From NCBI GenBank assembly GCA_964484125.1, contig CAZAEK010000005.1:1-64000 (forward strand): DNA of 64,000 nucleotides, given 5' to 3'. Numbering within the stretch: the first letter of the stretch is position 1; each line of letters begins with the position of its first letter. The position numbers and the translations under genes are program-made. The notes below the pieces were generated by a model that saw only the letters and a program-made list of their open reading frames with translations, ran no database searches and was not told where the DNA came from. The DNA is from DSSM01 sp964484125 (lineage in GTDB: Bacteria; Bacteroidota; Ignavibacteria; Tepidaquicellales; Tepidaquicellaceae). Of this stretch, positions 51,777 to 61,245 are shown piece by piece.

Positions 51777-52759
51777 ACGACTATAAAAAATATCTTATAC
51801 CTTCAGTAATCGCACAGCTTTCAAATATGGAGTTGAGGGCGAAATTTATTGTACAGGGATTTATTGCCGGGTTACACAAGTCACCTTATCGCGGCTTGAG
51901 TGTTGAATTTGCAGAGCACAGGCAATATGCACCGGGAGATGACCTGAAAAATCTCGATTGGAAAGTATTCGCACGCACTGAGAAATATTTCGTCAAGCAA
52001 TTTGAAGAAGATACAAATCTCAAGTCATATATTCTGCTGGATATCAGCAAGTCTATGAGCTTTTGTTCAACGAATACGAAAAAAAAGTCTGTCACCCCGA
52101 AAAAAACTTTTCTTGAAAAACTTTTCGGCAAGGAAAATGTTTCCGTTGATGATAGTAAATCCGGAGGGATAACTAAACTTGAATACGCATCTTTTCTTGC
52201 CGCTTCACTCGCATATTTAATCTTACAGCAAAAAGATGCAATTTCACTTACTACATTTGATACCAAGGTGAGAAATCATATCAGACCTCTTGCAACAAAT
52301 TCAAATCTAAGGCAAATTCTTGCAGAACTCGAGAGAATAAAACCATCGAATCAAACAGGTATTTCTCCTTCATTAAATGAAATGGCTGAAAAAATTAAAA
52401 GGCGCGGGCTTGTTATAGTTATCAGTGATTTGCTTGATAGTCAGCCGGAAGTTTTAAATGCACTCAAACATTTCAGATATAAAAAAAATGATGTAATAGT
52501 TTTTCAGATTCTCGATACTGCAGAAATTAATTTTATTGATGGAAATCCTGTAACTATGGTTGATATAGAGACTGGCGAAGAAATGTTTTCACAACCTCAT
52601 ATTTACAAAAAAGCTTACTCGGAAGCATTTTCAGAATTTATTGAAAAATATAAAAAGGAATGTATTGCAAATAACATTGATTTTTTAACATTATCAACAG
52701 AAACCCCATTTGACAGAGCGCTTTTTACTTATCTTGAAAAAAGAGCAAAATCTCTTTAA
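51773..52759 (+). CDS. DUF58-family protein (von Willebrand-like domain)
   Basis: A 328-residue protein with the DUF58 signature EFAEHRQYAPGDDLKNLDWK (about 44-63) and a vWA-like domain that starts LLDISKSMSF (MIDAS-type DxSxS, about 90-99). Such proteins usually work with a MoxR AAA+ ATPase, which is not next to it here. The start is TTG, whose last two bases overlap the preceding stop (TTGA). An insert rich in Lys and Ser (about 105-140) interrupts the vWA region. It ends in a TTAA shared with the convergent GWxTD gene. Confidence 0.85.
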   Translation: MNDYKKYLIPSVIAQLSNMELRAKFIVQGFIAGLHKSPYRGLSVEFAEHRQYAPGDDLKNLDWKVFARTEKYFVKQFEEDTNLKSYILLDISKSMSFCSTNTKKKSVTPKKTFLEKLFGKENVSVDDSKSGGITKLEYASFLAASLAYLILQQKDAISLTTFDTKVRNHIRPLATNSNLRQILAELERIKPSNQTGISPSLNEMAEKIKRRGLVIVISDLLDSQPEVLNALKHFRYKKNDVIVFQILDTAEINFIDGNPVTMVDIETGEEMFSQPHIYKKAYSEAFSEFIEKYKKECIANNIDFLTLSTETPFDRALFTYLEKRAKSL

Positions 52760-54039
52760 CGAACTTTAAACCTCTTATCCCATATTGGAGTTACAAGTCT
52801 GTAATCTCCGAAGCCGGTATAATCAACAAAAATGAACTGCTTATTTATATCATAATAATCCCATACTTCGTAAGGTCTTGAGTCGCTGTTGAACGGATGT
52901 CTCTCAATATTGCTCGGGTCTCCGTAAATAATATATACCATACCCATATCTGTTCTCCAACCTTCGACATACTGCGAGTATCTTTCTGTCGCAACTCTTA
53001 CTCTTCTGTAATATTCTTCCATAGTTTCGTTTTTAACCGTGTTAGGGTTAGGGTCATTATCTTTCCAGAACTTCATAAATCTTCTTTCTTTTTCAGCATT
53101 TGTCGTTGCACTCTTAATATAACTAATCTGATCCGGGTCGGCAATATAAATCATTTGTGAAATGGCGGCATCGAGGTCTTTTATATTCATCGGAATATTA
53201 TCCCACTTATAATCGAAAGTTCTTTCAGTTAATGTGTAATCAGTTCCTTTGCTTGTTATTACGAGGTTGTATGTCCCTGTAGTATAATCAAATCCGGAAA
53301 GTTTTTCGATTTTCTGGTTTGTACCCGGAGTTAAAAGATAACTGAATGTTCCTTCTTTTAAAACAGCATCTCTGTCACCTATGATTTTATAAACTATGGT
53401 TGAAGGTATTGAAATTTCAGAATTATTATATATCTCATAAAAAACATATAAATCTCTGAGTTCTCCTATGTTTGACGATATAAGCGGAGTAATTTTTTTC
53501 TTTCCTTCTTCTTCCTTGTAATCCGTAAGAATCATTATTGAGCTCGCAGTTAATTCTTTATTGTTAAAATCCTGTACAATCAGCGGCAGTTCTTTTGTTG
53601 TTTCCTGTTTATTGTTTTTATCTCTGAAAATAAATTCGAGCTTATAAATATCGGCGGGAAGATAGAATTGTTTGACTCTGAACTCTGTACCTGAAGCGAG
53701 TGTTTTTAAATCAACATCTCCGGCAATGAACTTTTCAGGATAAGTTGCATTTACAACGATTTGTTCCTTTGAATCTTTGATTATAACATTGTATTCAACA
53801 GATGCTTCGAACTTTTCCGTTTCGAGATTTCTTTTAAACATAAGGTTTCCGAGTTGAATTTGTATATAGAGGTCAAGTCTTGCCTTAGTAGAATCCTTCC
53901 CTCTGAAAACAAGCGGGTCAATGAAAAAAGAGGGCTTTTCTTCCTGATTGAATGGTTTAGGTCCGTCTTTAATTTGCGAATAGCCACATAAAGGTAAAGC
54001 AATCAATATTAATAACAGTAATAATCTCATAAGAAACAA
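52756..54039 (-). CDS. GWxTD-domain protein
   Basis: The 427-residue protein has a signal peptide (about 1-21, ending GYSQ), a long beta-rich domain (about 30-290) and the C-terminal GWxTD domain with YVEGWRTDMGMVYIIYGDP and YEVWDYYDINKQFIFVD. The domain is common in FCB-group bacteria and has no known activity; the exported, beta-rich body suggests a periplasmic or outer-membrane role. It overlaps the convergent DUF58 gene by the TTAA of both stops. Confidence 0.85.
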   Translation of the reverse strand: MFLMRLLLLLILIALPLCGYSQIKDGPKPFNQEEKPSFFIDPLVFRGKDSTKARLDLYIQIQLGNLMFKRNLETEKFEASVEYNVIIKDSKEQIVVNATYPEKFIAGDVDLKTLASGTEFRVKQFYLPADIYKLEFIFRDKNNKQETTKELPLIVQDFNNKELTASSIMILTDYKEEEGKKKITPLISSNIGELRDLYVFYEIYNNSEISIPSTIVYKIIGDRDAVLKEGTFSYLLTPGTNQKIEKLSGFDYTTGTYNLVITSKGTDYTLTERTFDYKWDNIPMNIKDLDAAISQMIYIADPDQISYIKSATTNAEKERRFMKFWKDNDPNPNTVKNETMEEYYRRVRVATERYSQYVEGWRTDMGMVYIIYGDPSNIERHPFNSDSRPYEVWDYYDINKQFIFVDYTGFGDYRLVTPIWDKRFKVR

Positions 54040-54092
54040 ATCTATTTAATTTTAATAAAGATAATCAGCATTTTATATAAAATACAACTCAA

Positions 54093-55397
54093 TTAGACTT
54101 CTCCAAATAAATCGAAATCTTCGCAATCATAAATCAGGGTTTCGTAAAACTTTCCGGTCTCGAGTTTCTTTTTAGTATCAATAATAACTTCCTGGTCAAC
54201 TTCGGGAGCATCCATATATGTTCTTCCGACGTAGTAATTTCCTTCTTTTCTGTCTATCAGGACTTTCATTTTCTTACCTATTAAAGATGTATTTTTTCCG
54301 AGTGATATTTTCCGTTGCGCCTCCAGAAGTTTTTGTTGTCTTGCAAATTTTTCTTTTTGAGGTATAATGTCTTTCAGTTCTCTTGCGGCAGTAGTATTAT
54401 CTTCATTGGAATACGTGAAAACTCCGAGTCTGTCGAATTTGAATTCCTCAATAAAACTCAGCATTTCCATAAATTCTTTTTCTGTCTCGTTCGGATAGCC
54501 GGTAATCAAAGTTGTTCGCAGTGCAATTCCGGGAATTTCCTTTCTGATTTTTTCAAGCAAGTCAACCAAAACTTTTTTTGTAATTCCACGCCGCATTGAT
54601 TTCAATACATTATCGGATATATGCTGAATTGGGATATCCAGATATTTAGTTATATTTTCTTTTTCTCTGATAACTTCAATAATATCGTAAGGAAATCTTG
54701 AAGGATATGCGTACATAAGTCTTATCCATTCAATGCCCTTAATTTTTGAAAGTTCATCAAGGACTTTCGAAAGATTTCTTTTCCTCTCAATATCGAATCC
54801 CCAGTATGTCGTATCCTGTCCAATTACTATTAATTCTTTCACTCCTTTTCCTGCAAGCAATTCTGCTTCGTGTAATATTTCCTTCAGGGGTTTTGATTTA
54901 TGTCCGCCTCTCATAATTGGAATTGCACAAAAGGAACACGGATTATCACAGCCCTCGCTGATTTTAAGATATGCGAAATGCGAAGGAGTAGAAATAACTC
55001 TTTCTCCGACAAGAGATTTTTTATAGTCAATTCCAAGGGATTTTAAAATATCCCTTATGGTTTTCTTTTTATCCGTAGCGCCGAAATATTTATCAACTTC
55101 AGGAATTTCCTTTTCAAGGTCTTTCATATATCTTTCGGATAAACAACCGGCAACAAAAAGGTTTTTTAAATTTCCTTTTTCTTTTTCCTTCACCGCCGAA
55201 AGAATTGTATTGATAGATTCTTCTTTTGCCGATTCGATGAATCCGCAAGTATTAATTATTACATTATCTGCTTTCTCGTTTTCCCGGACAATTTTTAAGT
55301 CGTTAGATGCAATCATTGCATATAAATGCTCGGAATCCACAAGATTTTTGGAGCAACCCAGAGTAATGATTTTTACGGTATCTTTTTTAACTTTCAT
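54093..55397 (-). CDS. rimO: Ribosomal protein S12 methylthiotransferase RimO
   Basis: I start at ATG 55397 (434 residues); a TTG start 13 codons upstream has no better site. The MTTase domain has the three cluster cysteines C15, C51 and C85; the radical-SAM motif C150-x3-C154-x2-C157 lies in SEGCDNPCSFC; a TRAM domain ends the protein. RimO adds a methylthio group to an aspartate of ribosomal protein S12. Length and motifs are normal. Convergent with nothing; the sigma/mutS operon begins 147 bases away on the other strand. Confidence 0.95.
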   Translation of the reverse strand: MKVKKDTVKIITLGCSKNLVDSEHLYAMIASNDLKIVRENEKADNVIINTCGFIESAKEESINTILSAVKEKEKGNLKNLFVAGCLSERYMKDLEKEIPEVDKYFGATDKKKTIRDILKSLGIDYKKSLVGERVISTPSHFAYLKISEGCDNPCSFCAIPIMRGGHKSKPLKEILHEAELLAGKGVKELIVIGQDTTYWGFDIERKRNLSKVLDELSKIKGIEWIRLMYAYPSRFPYDIIEVIREKENITKYLDIPIQHISDNVLKSMRRGITKKVLVDLLEKIRKEIPGIALRTTLITGYPNETEKEFMEMLSFIEEFKFDRLGVFTYSNEDNTTAARELKDIIPQKEKFARQQKLLEAQRKISLGKNTSLIGKKMKVLIDRKEGNYYVGRTYMDAPEVDQEVIIDTKKKLETGKFYETLIYDCEDFDLFGEV

Positions 55398-55543
55398 AAA
55401 GTAATTTACTCTATAATTTTCTAACAAAAAATTCAAATAAAAGTTAGTATTGCCTGTTTGTTAAATAAAGAGGAACTTTTAAATACATTTCTCATTAAGA
55501 CAATATTTTTTAAATTACCTGATTATGCAAAATTTAAAATCTG

Positions 55544-56152
55544 ATGCCGCAGCCAGGTAAAGAAAACCGTTCCGCTTCAAAAAATGAAGACATCCTTCTT
55601 ATTGAGAATGCTTTAAAAGGAGACCAGCCCTCTTATGACAGACTTATGAAAAAGTATTATAAGCTGATTCAAAATCTGATTTACCGTATGATTTTCAATA
55701 AAGATGATGTGGAAGACCTTACTCAGGAAGCTTTTATTAAGGCATTTAACTCACTTGCGAAGTTTGATAAGGAATATGCTTTTTCAACATGGCTTTTTAA
55801 AATTGCTACAAATAACTGTATTGATTACTTAAGAAAAAAGAAACTGACAACATTCTCAATTGATAAGGAAATTTATCACGAAGACGAAGACCTGAGATTC
55901 GAGATTCCCGATGAAAATTACATTCCTGACAGGAATATGATTGAGAAACAGAAAGAGAAAGTTATTGAACAGGCGATTGACAGTTTACCCGAAAAGTATA
56001 AACAGGTGATAATTCTAAGGCACAAAATGGATAAGGAATATGAAGAAATAGCCGCAGAATTAAAAATCCCGCTTGGCACCGTGAAGGCGCATCTTTTCAG
56101 AGCGAGAGAACTTCTGAATAAATACCTGAAAGATAAAATTTCGAATTATTGA
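55544..56152 (+). CDS. ECF RNA polymerase sigma factor
   Basis: The 202-residue protein has sigma region 2 (about 30-98, DDVEDLTQEAFIKAFNSLAK) and region 4 (about 145-198, PEKYKQVIILRHKMDKEYEE with the helix-turn-helix GTVKAHLFRARELLNK). It ends in the TGA overlapped by the mutS start TTG, so the two are coupled. There is no anti-sigma gene next to it. Linkage of a sigma factor to mutS is unusual and may mean co-regulation with mismatch repair, or just compactness. Confidence 0.92.
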   Translation: MPQPGKENRSASKNEDILLIENALKGDQPSYDRLMKKYYKLIQNLIYRMIFNKDDVEDLTQEAFIKAFNSLAKFDKEYAFSTWLFKIATNNCIDYLRKKKLTTFSIDKEIYHEDEDLRFEIPDENYIPDRNMIEKQKEKVIEQAIDSLPEKYKQVIILRHKMDKEYEEIAAELKIPLGTVKAHLFRARELLNKYLKDKISNY

Positions 56153-58773
56153 CGGCAAAAAAAGACATAGGACAGAACTCTGAAGGAACGCCGCTTATGA
56201 GGCAATACAGAAAAATCAAAGAAAAATATCCTGAAATGATTTTGCTTTTCAGGATGGGTGATTTTTTTGAAACATTTGAAGAGGATGCAATTATCACATC
56301 AAAAGTTCTCGGTATTACACTGACAAAGCGTTCAAACGGTGCGGCTTCTGAAGTTCCTCTTGCCGGATTTCCTCATCACGCAATTGATAATTATCTTCCG
56401 AAACTTGTGAGAGCAGGCTACAGGGTTGCAGTCTGCGAGCAGCTTGAAGACCCGAAATTTGCAAAGGGAATTGTTAAAAGAGATGTTGTCGAAGTGGTAA
56501 CTCCGGGTTCTAATTTTTCGGATAAACTACTGAACCATAAAACGAATAATTTCCTCCTTGCAGTTTATCTGAATGAGGAAAGATGCGGCTTCTCTTATTG
56601 CGACGCTTCAACCGGCGAATTTGCAGCATCGGAGTTACATATTAATCAACTGCGAGAACAGGTTGATATTTTAGGACCTGTTGAGATTTTGATACAGAAA
56701 AGGGACAAAGAGAAAATATATAAAATTCTCAGGTACAATCCAGATGACTATATTGGTGCGGAGGACAGAAAATTTATTTTTACAAGAATTGATGACTGGG
56801 TTTATAATCTTGATTACTGCAGGGAGTTATTAATGAAAAAGTTTGACACACATTCTCTTAAAGGGTTTGGAATCGAAGATATGCGGGAAGCAACTATAGC
56901 GGCAGGCGTGATAATGCATTACCTTAATGAAACACAAAAAAGCGGTCTTGAGCATATTAAAAAGATTGTAAAATACGACTTTACCGATTATATAATACTT
57001 GACCCTTCAACAAAACGGAATCTTGAAATTACAACTTCAATAAATGAGGGAGGAAGAGACGGAACATTAATTTCAATTCTTGACAGAACACAGACTGCAA
57101 TGGGCGGAAGGTTATTAAAAAAATGGGTGTCAAGACCTCTGAAAAGGAAAGAGCAGATTATAAAGAGACTCGAAGCAGTTGAAGATTTTTTCGGCTCAAA
57201 AAATTCCAGGAAAAACTTAATTGAAATACTAAAATCAATAGCCGATCTTGAGAGATTGCTTTCAAAAGTTGCAACAGGAAAAGCCGTTCCAAGAGATATA
57301 GTTTTACTTAAAAATTCGGTTAAGAATATTACGGCTTTGAAAAAGGCATTGGATGTTTATGAATCCGAGGCGGTAAAAAATTATAAAAACAATTTAACAG
57401 AAATTCCCGGACTTGTTAAAGATATTGAAACAGTAATAAACGAAAATTTCCTCGAAGGAGTTGATAAATACGGAGTGATTAACAGAGGTTTTAATTCAGA
57501 GCTTGATGAGCTCAGGGATATACACATAAACGGAAAAACCTGGATAGAAAATTTTCAAAGCAGGGAAAGAAAACGAACAGGGATAAGTTCTTTAAAAGTT
57601 GATTTCAATAAAGTATTTGGATATTACATTGAAGTTACAAAAGCAAATCTCGATAAAGTGCCACCAGAGTATATACGGAAACAAACACTTGTTAATAATG
57701 AGAGATTTATTACCGAAGAGTTGAAAGTTTATGAGGATAAAATATTCCATTCCGAAGAGAGAATTACAATACTCGAAAATATAATATTTACAGAGTTAAA
57801 GAACCGTATATTGAGTTATGCTGAAGACATTCAAAAAAATGCAATTACTATTGCGGCAATAGATGTTCTTGTCAGTTTTGCAGATGTTTCAGATGCTTAT
57901 AAATATGTTAAGCCGCAGGTAAATGATTCCGATAAAATAGAAATCAAAGAGGGAAGACATCCTGTAATCGAAAGATTACTTTCAGCCGGTGAAAAATATA
58001 TTGCAAACGATACCTTTATGGATACGGAAACGAATCAGATAATTGTACTTACCGGTCCGAATATGTCGGGTAAATCAAGCTATCTTAGGCAAACGGGCTT
58101 AATCGTATTGCTTGCACAAATCGGTTGCTTTGTTCCTGCTGAAAGTGCTACGATTGGAATTGTTGATAAAATTTTTACGAGAGTTGGTGCTTCGGATAAT
58201 ATTGCTAAAGGAGAAAGCACATTTCTTGTAGAGATGAACGAAGCCGCCAATATTTTAAATAATGCAACAAGGAAATCTCTTCTTCTGCTTGATGAAATCG
58301 GAAGGGGAACAAGCACCTATGACGGAATATCCATTGCCTGGGCTATTACAGAATATCTTCACGAAAACGAAAATATCAGAGCCAAAACACTTTTTGCAAC
58401 TCATTATCACGAGTTAAATACATTGGCAGGGATGTATGAAAGAATCAAGAATTACAGGGTAGAGGTAAGGGAATATAATGACAAAGTGATTTTTTTAAGA
58501 AAGATAACAGAAGGCACAGCAGATCACAGCTATGGAATTCAGGTTGCCCAGATGGCAGGAATGCCTGAAGCCGTTACAGAACGCGCAAAGGAAATCCTGA
58601 AATCATTTGAGGCAAAAGAAGCAAAGAAAATGAATAAAGATGAATTCCAGATAAGTATGTTTGAGCTGACACTTGATGATAAATTAAGGGAGTTGATATC
58701 TAAAGCCGATATTAACAATCTTACACCTCTTGAAGCATTAAATCTGTTAAAAAAAATAAAAGATTCCCTGTAA
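56149..58773 (+). CDS. mutS: DNA mismatch repair protein MutS
   Basis: The 874-residue protein begins at TTG 56149 (overlapping the sigma stop as TTGA). It has the mismatch-binding domain with LLFRMGDFFETFEED, holding the Phe-x-Glu wedge, the connector and lever domains, and the ATPase with Walker A GPNMSGKS (636-643), LLLDEIGRGTSTYDG and ATHYHELNTL. The C-terminal helix-turn-helix is short, as usual for MutS1. It recognises mismatches and recruits MutL. Length is standard. Confidence 0.97.
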   Translation: MTAKKDIGQNSEGTPLMRQYRKIKEKYPEMILLFRMGDFFETFEEDAIITSKVLGITLTKRSNGAASEVPLAGFPHHAIDNYLPKLVRAGYRVAVCEQLEDPKFAKGIVKRDVVEVVTPGSNFSDKLLNHKTNNFLLAVYLNEERCGFSYCDASTGEFAASELHINQLREQVDILGPVEILIQKRDKEKIYKILRYNPDDYIGAEDRKFIFTRIDDWVYNLDYCRELLMKKFDTHSLKGFGIEDMREATIAAGVIMHYLNETQKSGLEHIKKIVKYDFTDYIILDPSTKRNLEITTSINEGGRDGTLISILDRTQTAMGGRLLKKWVSRPLKRKEQIIKRLEAVEDFFGSKNSRKNLIEILKSIADLERLLSKVATGKAVPRDIVLLKNSVKNITALKKALDVYESEAVKNYKNNLTEIPGLVKDIETVINENFLEGVDKYGVINRGFNSELDELRDIHINGKTWIENFQSRERKRTGISSLKVDFNKVFGYYIEVTKANLDKVPPEYIRKQTLVNNERFITEELKVYEDKIFHSEERITILENIIFTELKNRILSYAEDIQKNAITIAAIDVLVSFADVSDAYKYVKPQVNDSDKIEIKEGRHPVIERLLSAGEKYIANDTFMDTETNQIIVLTGPNMSGKSSYLRQTGLIVLLAQIGCFVPAESATIGIVDKIFTRVGASDNIAKGESTFLVEMNEAANILNNATRKSLLLLDEIGRGTSTYDGISIAWAITEYLHENENIRAKTLFATHYHELNTLAGMYERIKNYRVEVREYNDKVIFLRKITEGTADHSYGIQVAQMAGMPEAVTERAKEILKSFEAKEAKKMNKDEFQISMFELTLDDKLRELISKADINNLTPLEALNLLKKIKDSL

Positions 58774-58834
58774 TTTTTTTTATTAGTTTTTTTAGTAAAT
58801 AAATCTTATCTTGAACTTTAAAAAAAGGAGAAAA

Positions 58835-59365
58835 ATGTCAGACTTACAAAATAAGTTAAACAAAATCAAAGGAAACGAAAATTTTCTTGAAAAAATTAAA
58901 AGATTTATCCCCGGCTATGACGGCTATTTAAACAGGGATAATTCGAGAGAGCTTGATACACAGCTCAGAAATTTTATTGCCTCAAAACTCGACAGCAATA
59001 AAACAAAAATCGCAAACGTTACTTTAAATCTTTCCAAAGCAGGTAAACTTTTTGAAACTCAGGATATTGACAGAATTGACAAGAAGAATGAAACTGCAAT
59101 TGCAAAGTTTAAATCAGCGGCAAGAGGATATAGTGGTGCATTTGACATAGTTAAAATCAAAGAAGAAAAACTCGAACAGATTTATAACTTTGACCTCGCA
59201 CTTGTAAACGAGGCAGATGCAATTTGTGCCCTTTTTGGTAACCTCGAAGCGGCTTCGGTAACAGGTGAAGGACTGGCAGAGGTTAAAACACAACTACTTA
59301 CATCGCTCGATTCATTGATTTCAAAATTCGATGAGCGGGAACAAATACTCAGAAGTTTAGATTAA
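58835..59365 (+). CDS. Helical protein upstream of an SPFH cluster
   Basis: The start is ATG 58835 with a good GGAG site (58827-58830). The 176-residue protein is mostly helical with no signal or membrane segment; features are NFLEKIKRFIPGYDGYLNRD near the N-terminus and a central coiled coil (about 60-140) with AIAKFKSAARGYSGAFDIVK. I do not recognise a family. It is placed like the PspA-type gene in the Bacillus ydjFGHI cluster, but similarity to PspA is not evident. It is 30 bases before the SPFH gene, so it is probably coexpressed with it. Confidence 0.65.
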   Translation: MSDLQNKLNKIKGNENFLEKIKRFIPGYDGYLNRDNSRELDTQLRNFIASKLDSNKTKIANVTLNLSKAGKLFETQDIDRIDKKNETAIAKFKSAARGYSGAFDIVKIKEEKLEQIYNFDLALVNEADAICALFGNLEAASVTGEGLAEVKTQLLTSLDSLISKFDEREQILRSLD

Positions 59366-59395
59366 AAGGAAAATTAAAATTTAAAATTATAAAAA

Positions 59396-60406
59396 ATGGC
59401 AATAATAGATGTAATTCAATTTTTTGATGAAACCGGAAAAGTAATGGTTCATCGCGAACCGCAGGACGGCTCTGCGGCATATAGACTCGGAACACAGCTT
59501 ATCGTTCAGGAATCTCAGGCAGCATTATTTTTCAGGGACGGTAAAGTCCTTGATATGTTCACTGCAGGACGACATACACTAACTACTGAAAATATTCCAT
59601 TCCTCACAAAGTTAATTAGTTTGCCTTTTGGAGGCACTTCGCCGTTTCAGGCACAGGTATATTTCATTTCTCTGAAAAAATTTATTGACCTGAAATGGGG
59701 AACAAAATCTCCGATTAATTTCAGGGACAGCGAACTTTCATTTGTTCAGTTGAGAGCATCAGGGAAATTTTCTATCAGAATTAAAGACCCGAGACTTTTT
59801 ATGATTGAATTGGTTTCAACTCAGGGACTTTATACAACTAATGAAATTGAAGATTATTTAAGAGATGCAATAGTTTCAAAACTAAATACATTACTTGGTC
59901 AGAACTTAAAGACTATATTTGATCTCGGACAATTTTATCCGCAGATAGAAGCCGGAACAAAGGCGGCGGTTACTGATTTCTTTAATTCAATGGGAATTGA
60001 ATTAACCGATATGATTATTTCGGGAATTGTTCCTCCGGAAGAAGTTCAGGAAAAGATTAACGAAAGAAGTTCAATGGGAGCTGTCGGCGACCTCGATAAA
60101 TATATGAAATTCAAAGCGGCTCAATCACTTGAGAAAGCAGCTGAGAATGAAGGCGCAGGCGGTACGGCAGGAATTGGCGCCGGACTTGGTGCAGGAATGA
60201 TGATGGCAAATATGATGGGACAGGCGTTTCAGAACACTCAGACAAATCAACAGGGAAATCAGCAGAGCGGCTCTCAGCAGGAGCAAAAAATGTCAGCTGA
60301 TGAAATTATGAGTACAATCGAAAAACTTGGTAAGATGAAGGAGGCAGGTTTGATAACGCAGGAAGAATTTGATGCAAAGAAAAAAGATTTACTTGCAAAA
60401 CTTTAA
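59396..60406 (+). CDS. SPFH (YdjI-like) protein with C-terminal SHOCT motif
   Basis: The 336-residue protein has a YdjI-type SPFH domain (about 20-240) with LGTQLIVQESQAALFFRDGK, TLTTENIPFLTKLI and DLKWGTKSPINF. A Gly/Ala/Gln-rich stretch (about 250-295) follows, and the end carries a SHOCT domain (IMSTIEKLGKMKEAGLITQE). SPFH proteins assemble membrane microdomains; YdjI-type proteins act in envelope-stress resistance in Bacillus. The following three genes encode zinc-ribbon proteins, which supports a shared complex. Confidence 0.85.
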   Translation: MAIIDVIQFFDETGKVMVHREPQDGSAAYRLGTQLIVQESQAALFFRDGKVLDMFTAGRHTLTTENIPFLTKLISLPFGGTSPFQAQVYFISLKKFIDLKWGTKSPINFRDSELSFVQLRASGKFSIRIKDPRLFMIELVSTQGLYTTNEIEDYLRDAIVSKLNTLLGQNLKTIFDLGQFYPQIEAGTKAAVTDFFNSMGIELTDMIISGIVPPEEVQEKINERSSMGAVGDLDKYMKFKAAQSLEKAAENEGAGGTAGIGAGLGAGMMMANMMGQAFQNTQTNQQGNQQSGSQQEQKMSADEIMSTIEKLGKMKEAGLITQEEFDAKKKDLLAKL

Positions 60407-60416
60407 ACATTTTTAA

Positions 60417-61235
60417 ATGGAAGCACTTAAAAGTGATGTGATAATTTGTCCGCAGTGTGCCGGAGAAAATAAAATCAATGTTGATGAAAAATTTGTAGAG
60501 TGTACATTTTGCGGCTCTGCGATATATGTTGATAAGAGTAAGGTTGTATCGCATTTCGTTGTAACTTCAAATTTTTCTGAAAATGAAGCCGTGAATAATC
60601 TTCGCAGATGGATGGCTGGTAATTTTCAGGTAAAAGACCTTGATACGCTTTCTAAAATCACACAGGTAAGTTTTTATTATTTCCCGATGTGGTATTTCAA
60701 GGCAAATGTAGGCGGAAGAGATGTGATTTACCTGCAACCGGCATCTTCTACTTCAATATCGGAAATAAAGAAAATAAATATCCCTGCCGGTAATCTGAAG
60801 GTTTATCATAAAGATGAATTTAAAGACAGTAACTTTGTTCAGCCCGATGTACTGCTTGACTCTGCACTTAGCTGGATGTCACAGTCAGGTGTAAATAAGG
60901 AAAGTATTTTGGAAGCAAGCATAGTTCATATTCCTTTCTATCAGATATATTATGAATTCGGAGGAAATCAATATCTTACATTGATTGAAGCATCTTCCGG
61001 TATGGTATATGCAAATGTCTGGCCTGCAAAAAGCGAGGCACCTTTCAGACTTATGTTTGCGGTGAGTATAGTTGTGTTTTTTGTAATAAGTATTTTGTCA
61101 TTGGTATTGGGACTTGCAATTGGTGGCAGAGGAGGAGGTATGTTAGTTACAGAATTTGGATTGAAATTTTTTCTCTATGCACTTGCATCAATACCTTTAA
61201 TTATAATGGCATTTCTAATTGCTAAAAAAGTTTAA
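60417..61235 (+). CDS. Zinc-ribbon membrane protein 1
   Basis: The N-terminus has a TFIIB-like zinc ribbon (CPQCAGENKINVDEKFVECT, then FCGSAI; Cys pairs about 12/15 and 31/34). A soluble middle domain (about 45-205) and two C-terminal membrane helices (about 216-238 and 248-270) follow. The next gene encodes a paralog with a similar middle domain, recognisable by FYYFPMWYFKANVGG here and FLVYIPFWRVRADVVG there. It may recruit partners to the membrane together with the SPFH protein. Confidence 0.75.
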   Translation: MEALKSDVIICPQCAGENKINVDEKFVECTFCGSAIYVDKSKVVSHFVVTSNFSENEAVNNLRRWMAGNFQVKDLDTLSKITQVSFYYFPMWYFKANVGGRDVIYLQPASSTSISEIKKINIPAGNLKVYHKDEFKDSNFVQPDVLLDSALSWMSQSGVNKESILEASIVHIPFYQIYYEFGGNQYLTLIEASSGMVYANVWPAKSEAPFRLMFAVSIVVFFVISILSLVLGLAIGGRGGGMLVTEFGLKFFLYALASIPLIIMAFLIAKKV

Positions 61236-61245
61236 ATAAAAGAAT

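Noticed and set aside
58811..58834. Upstream TTG start for the helical protein before the SPFH gene
   Set aside because: The ATG at 58835 has a well-spaced GGAG site, while the TTG has none.
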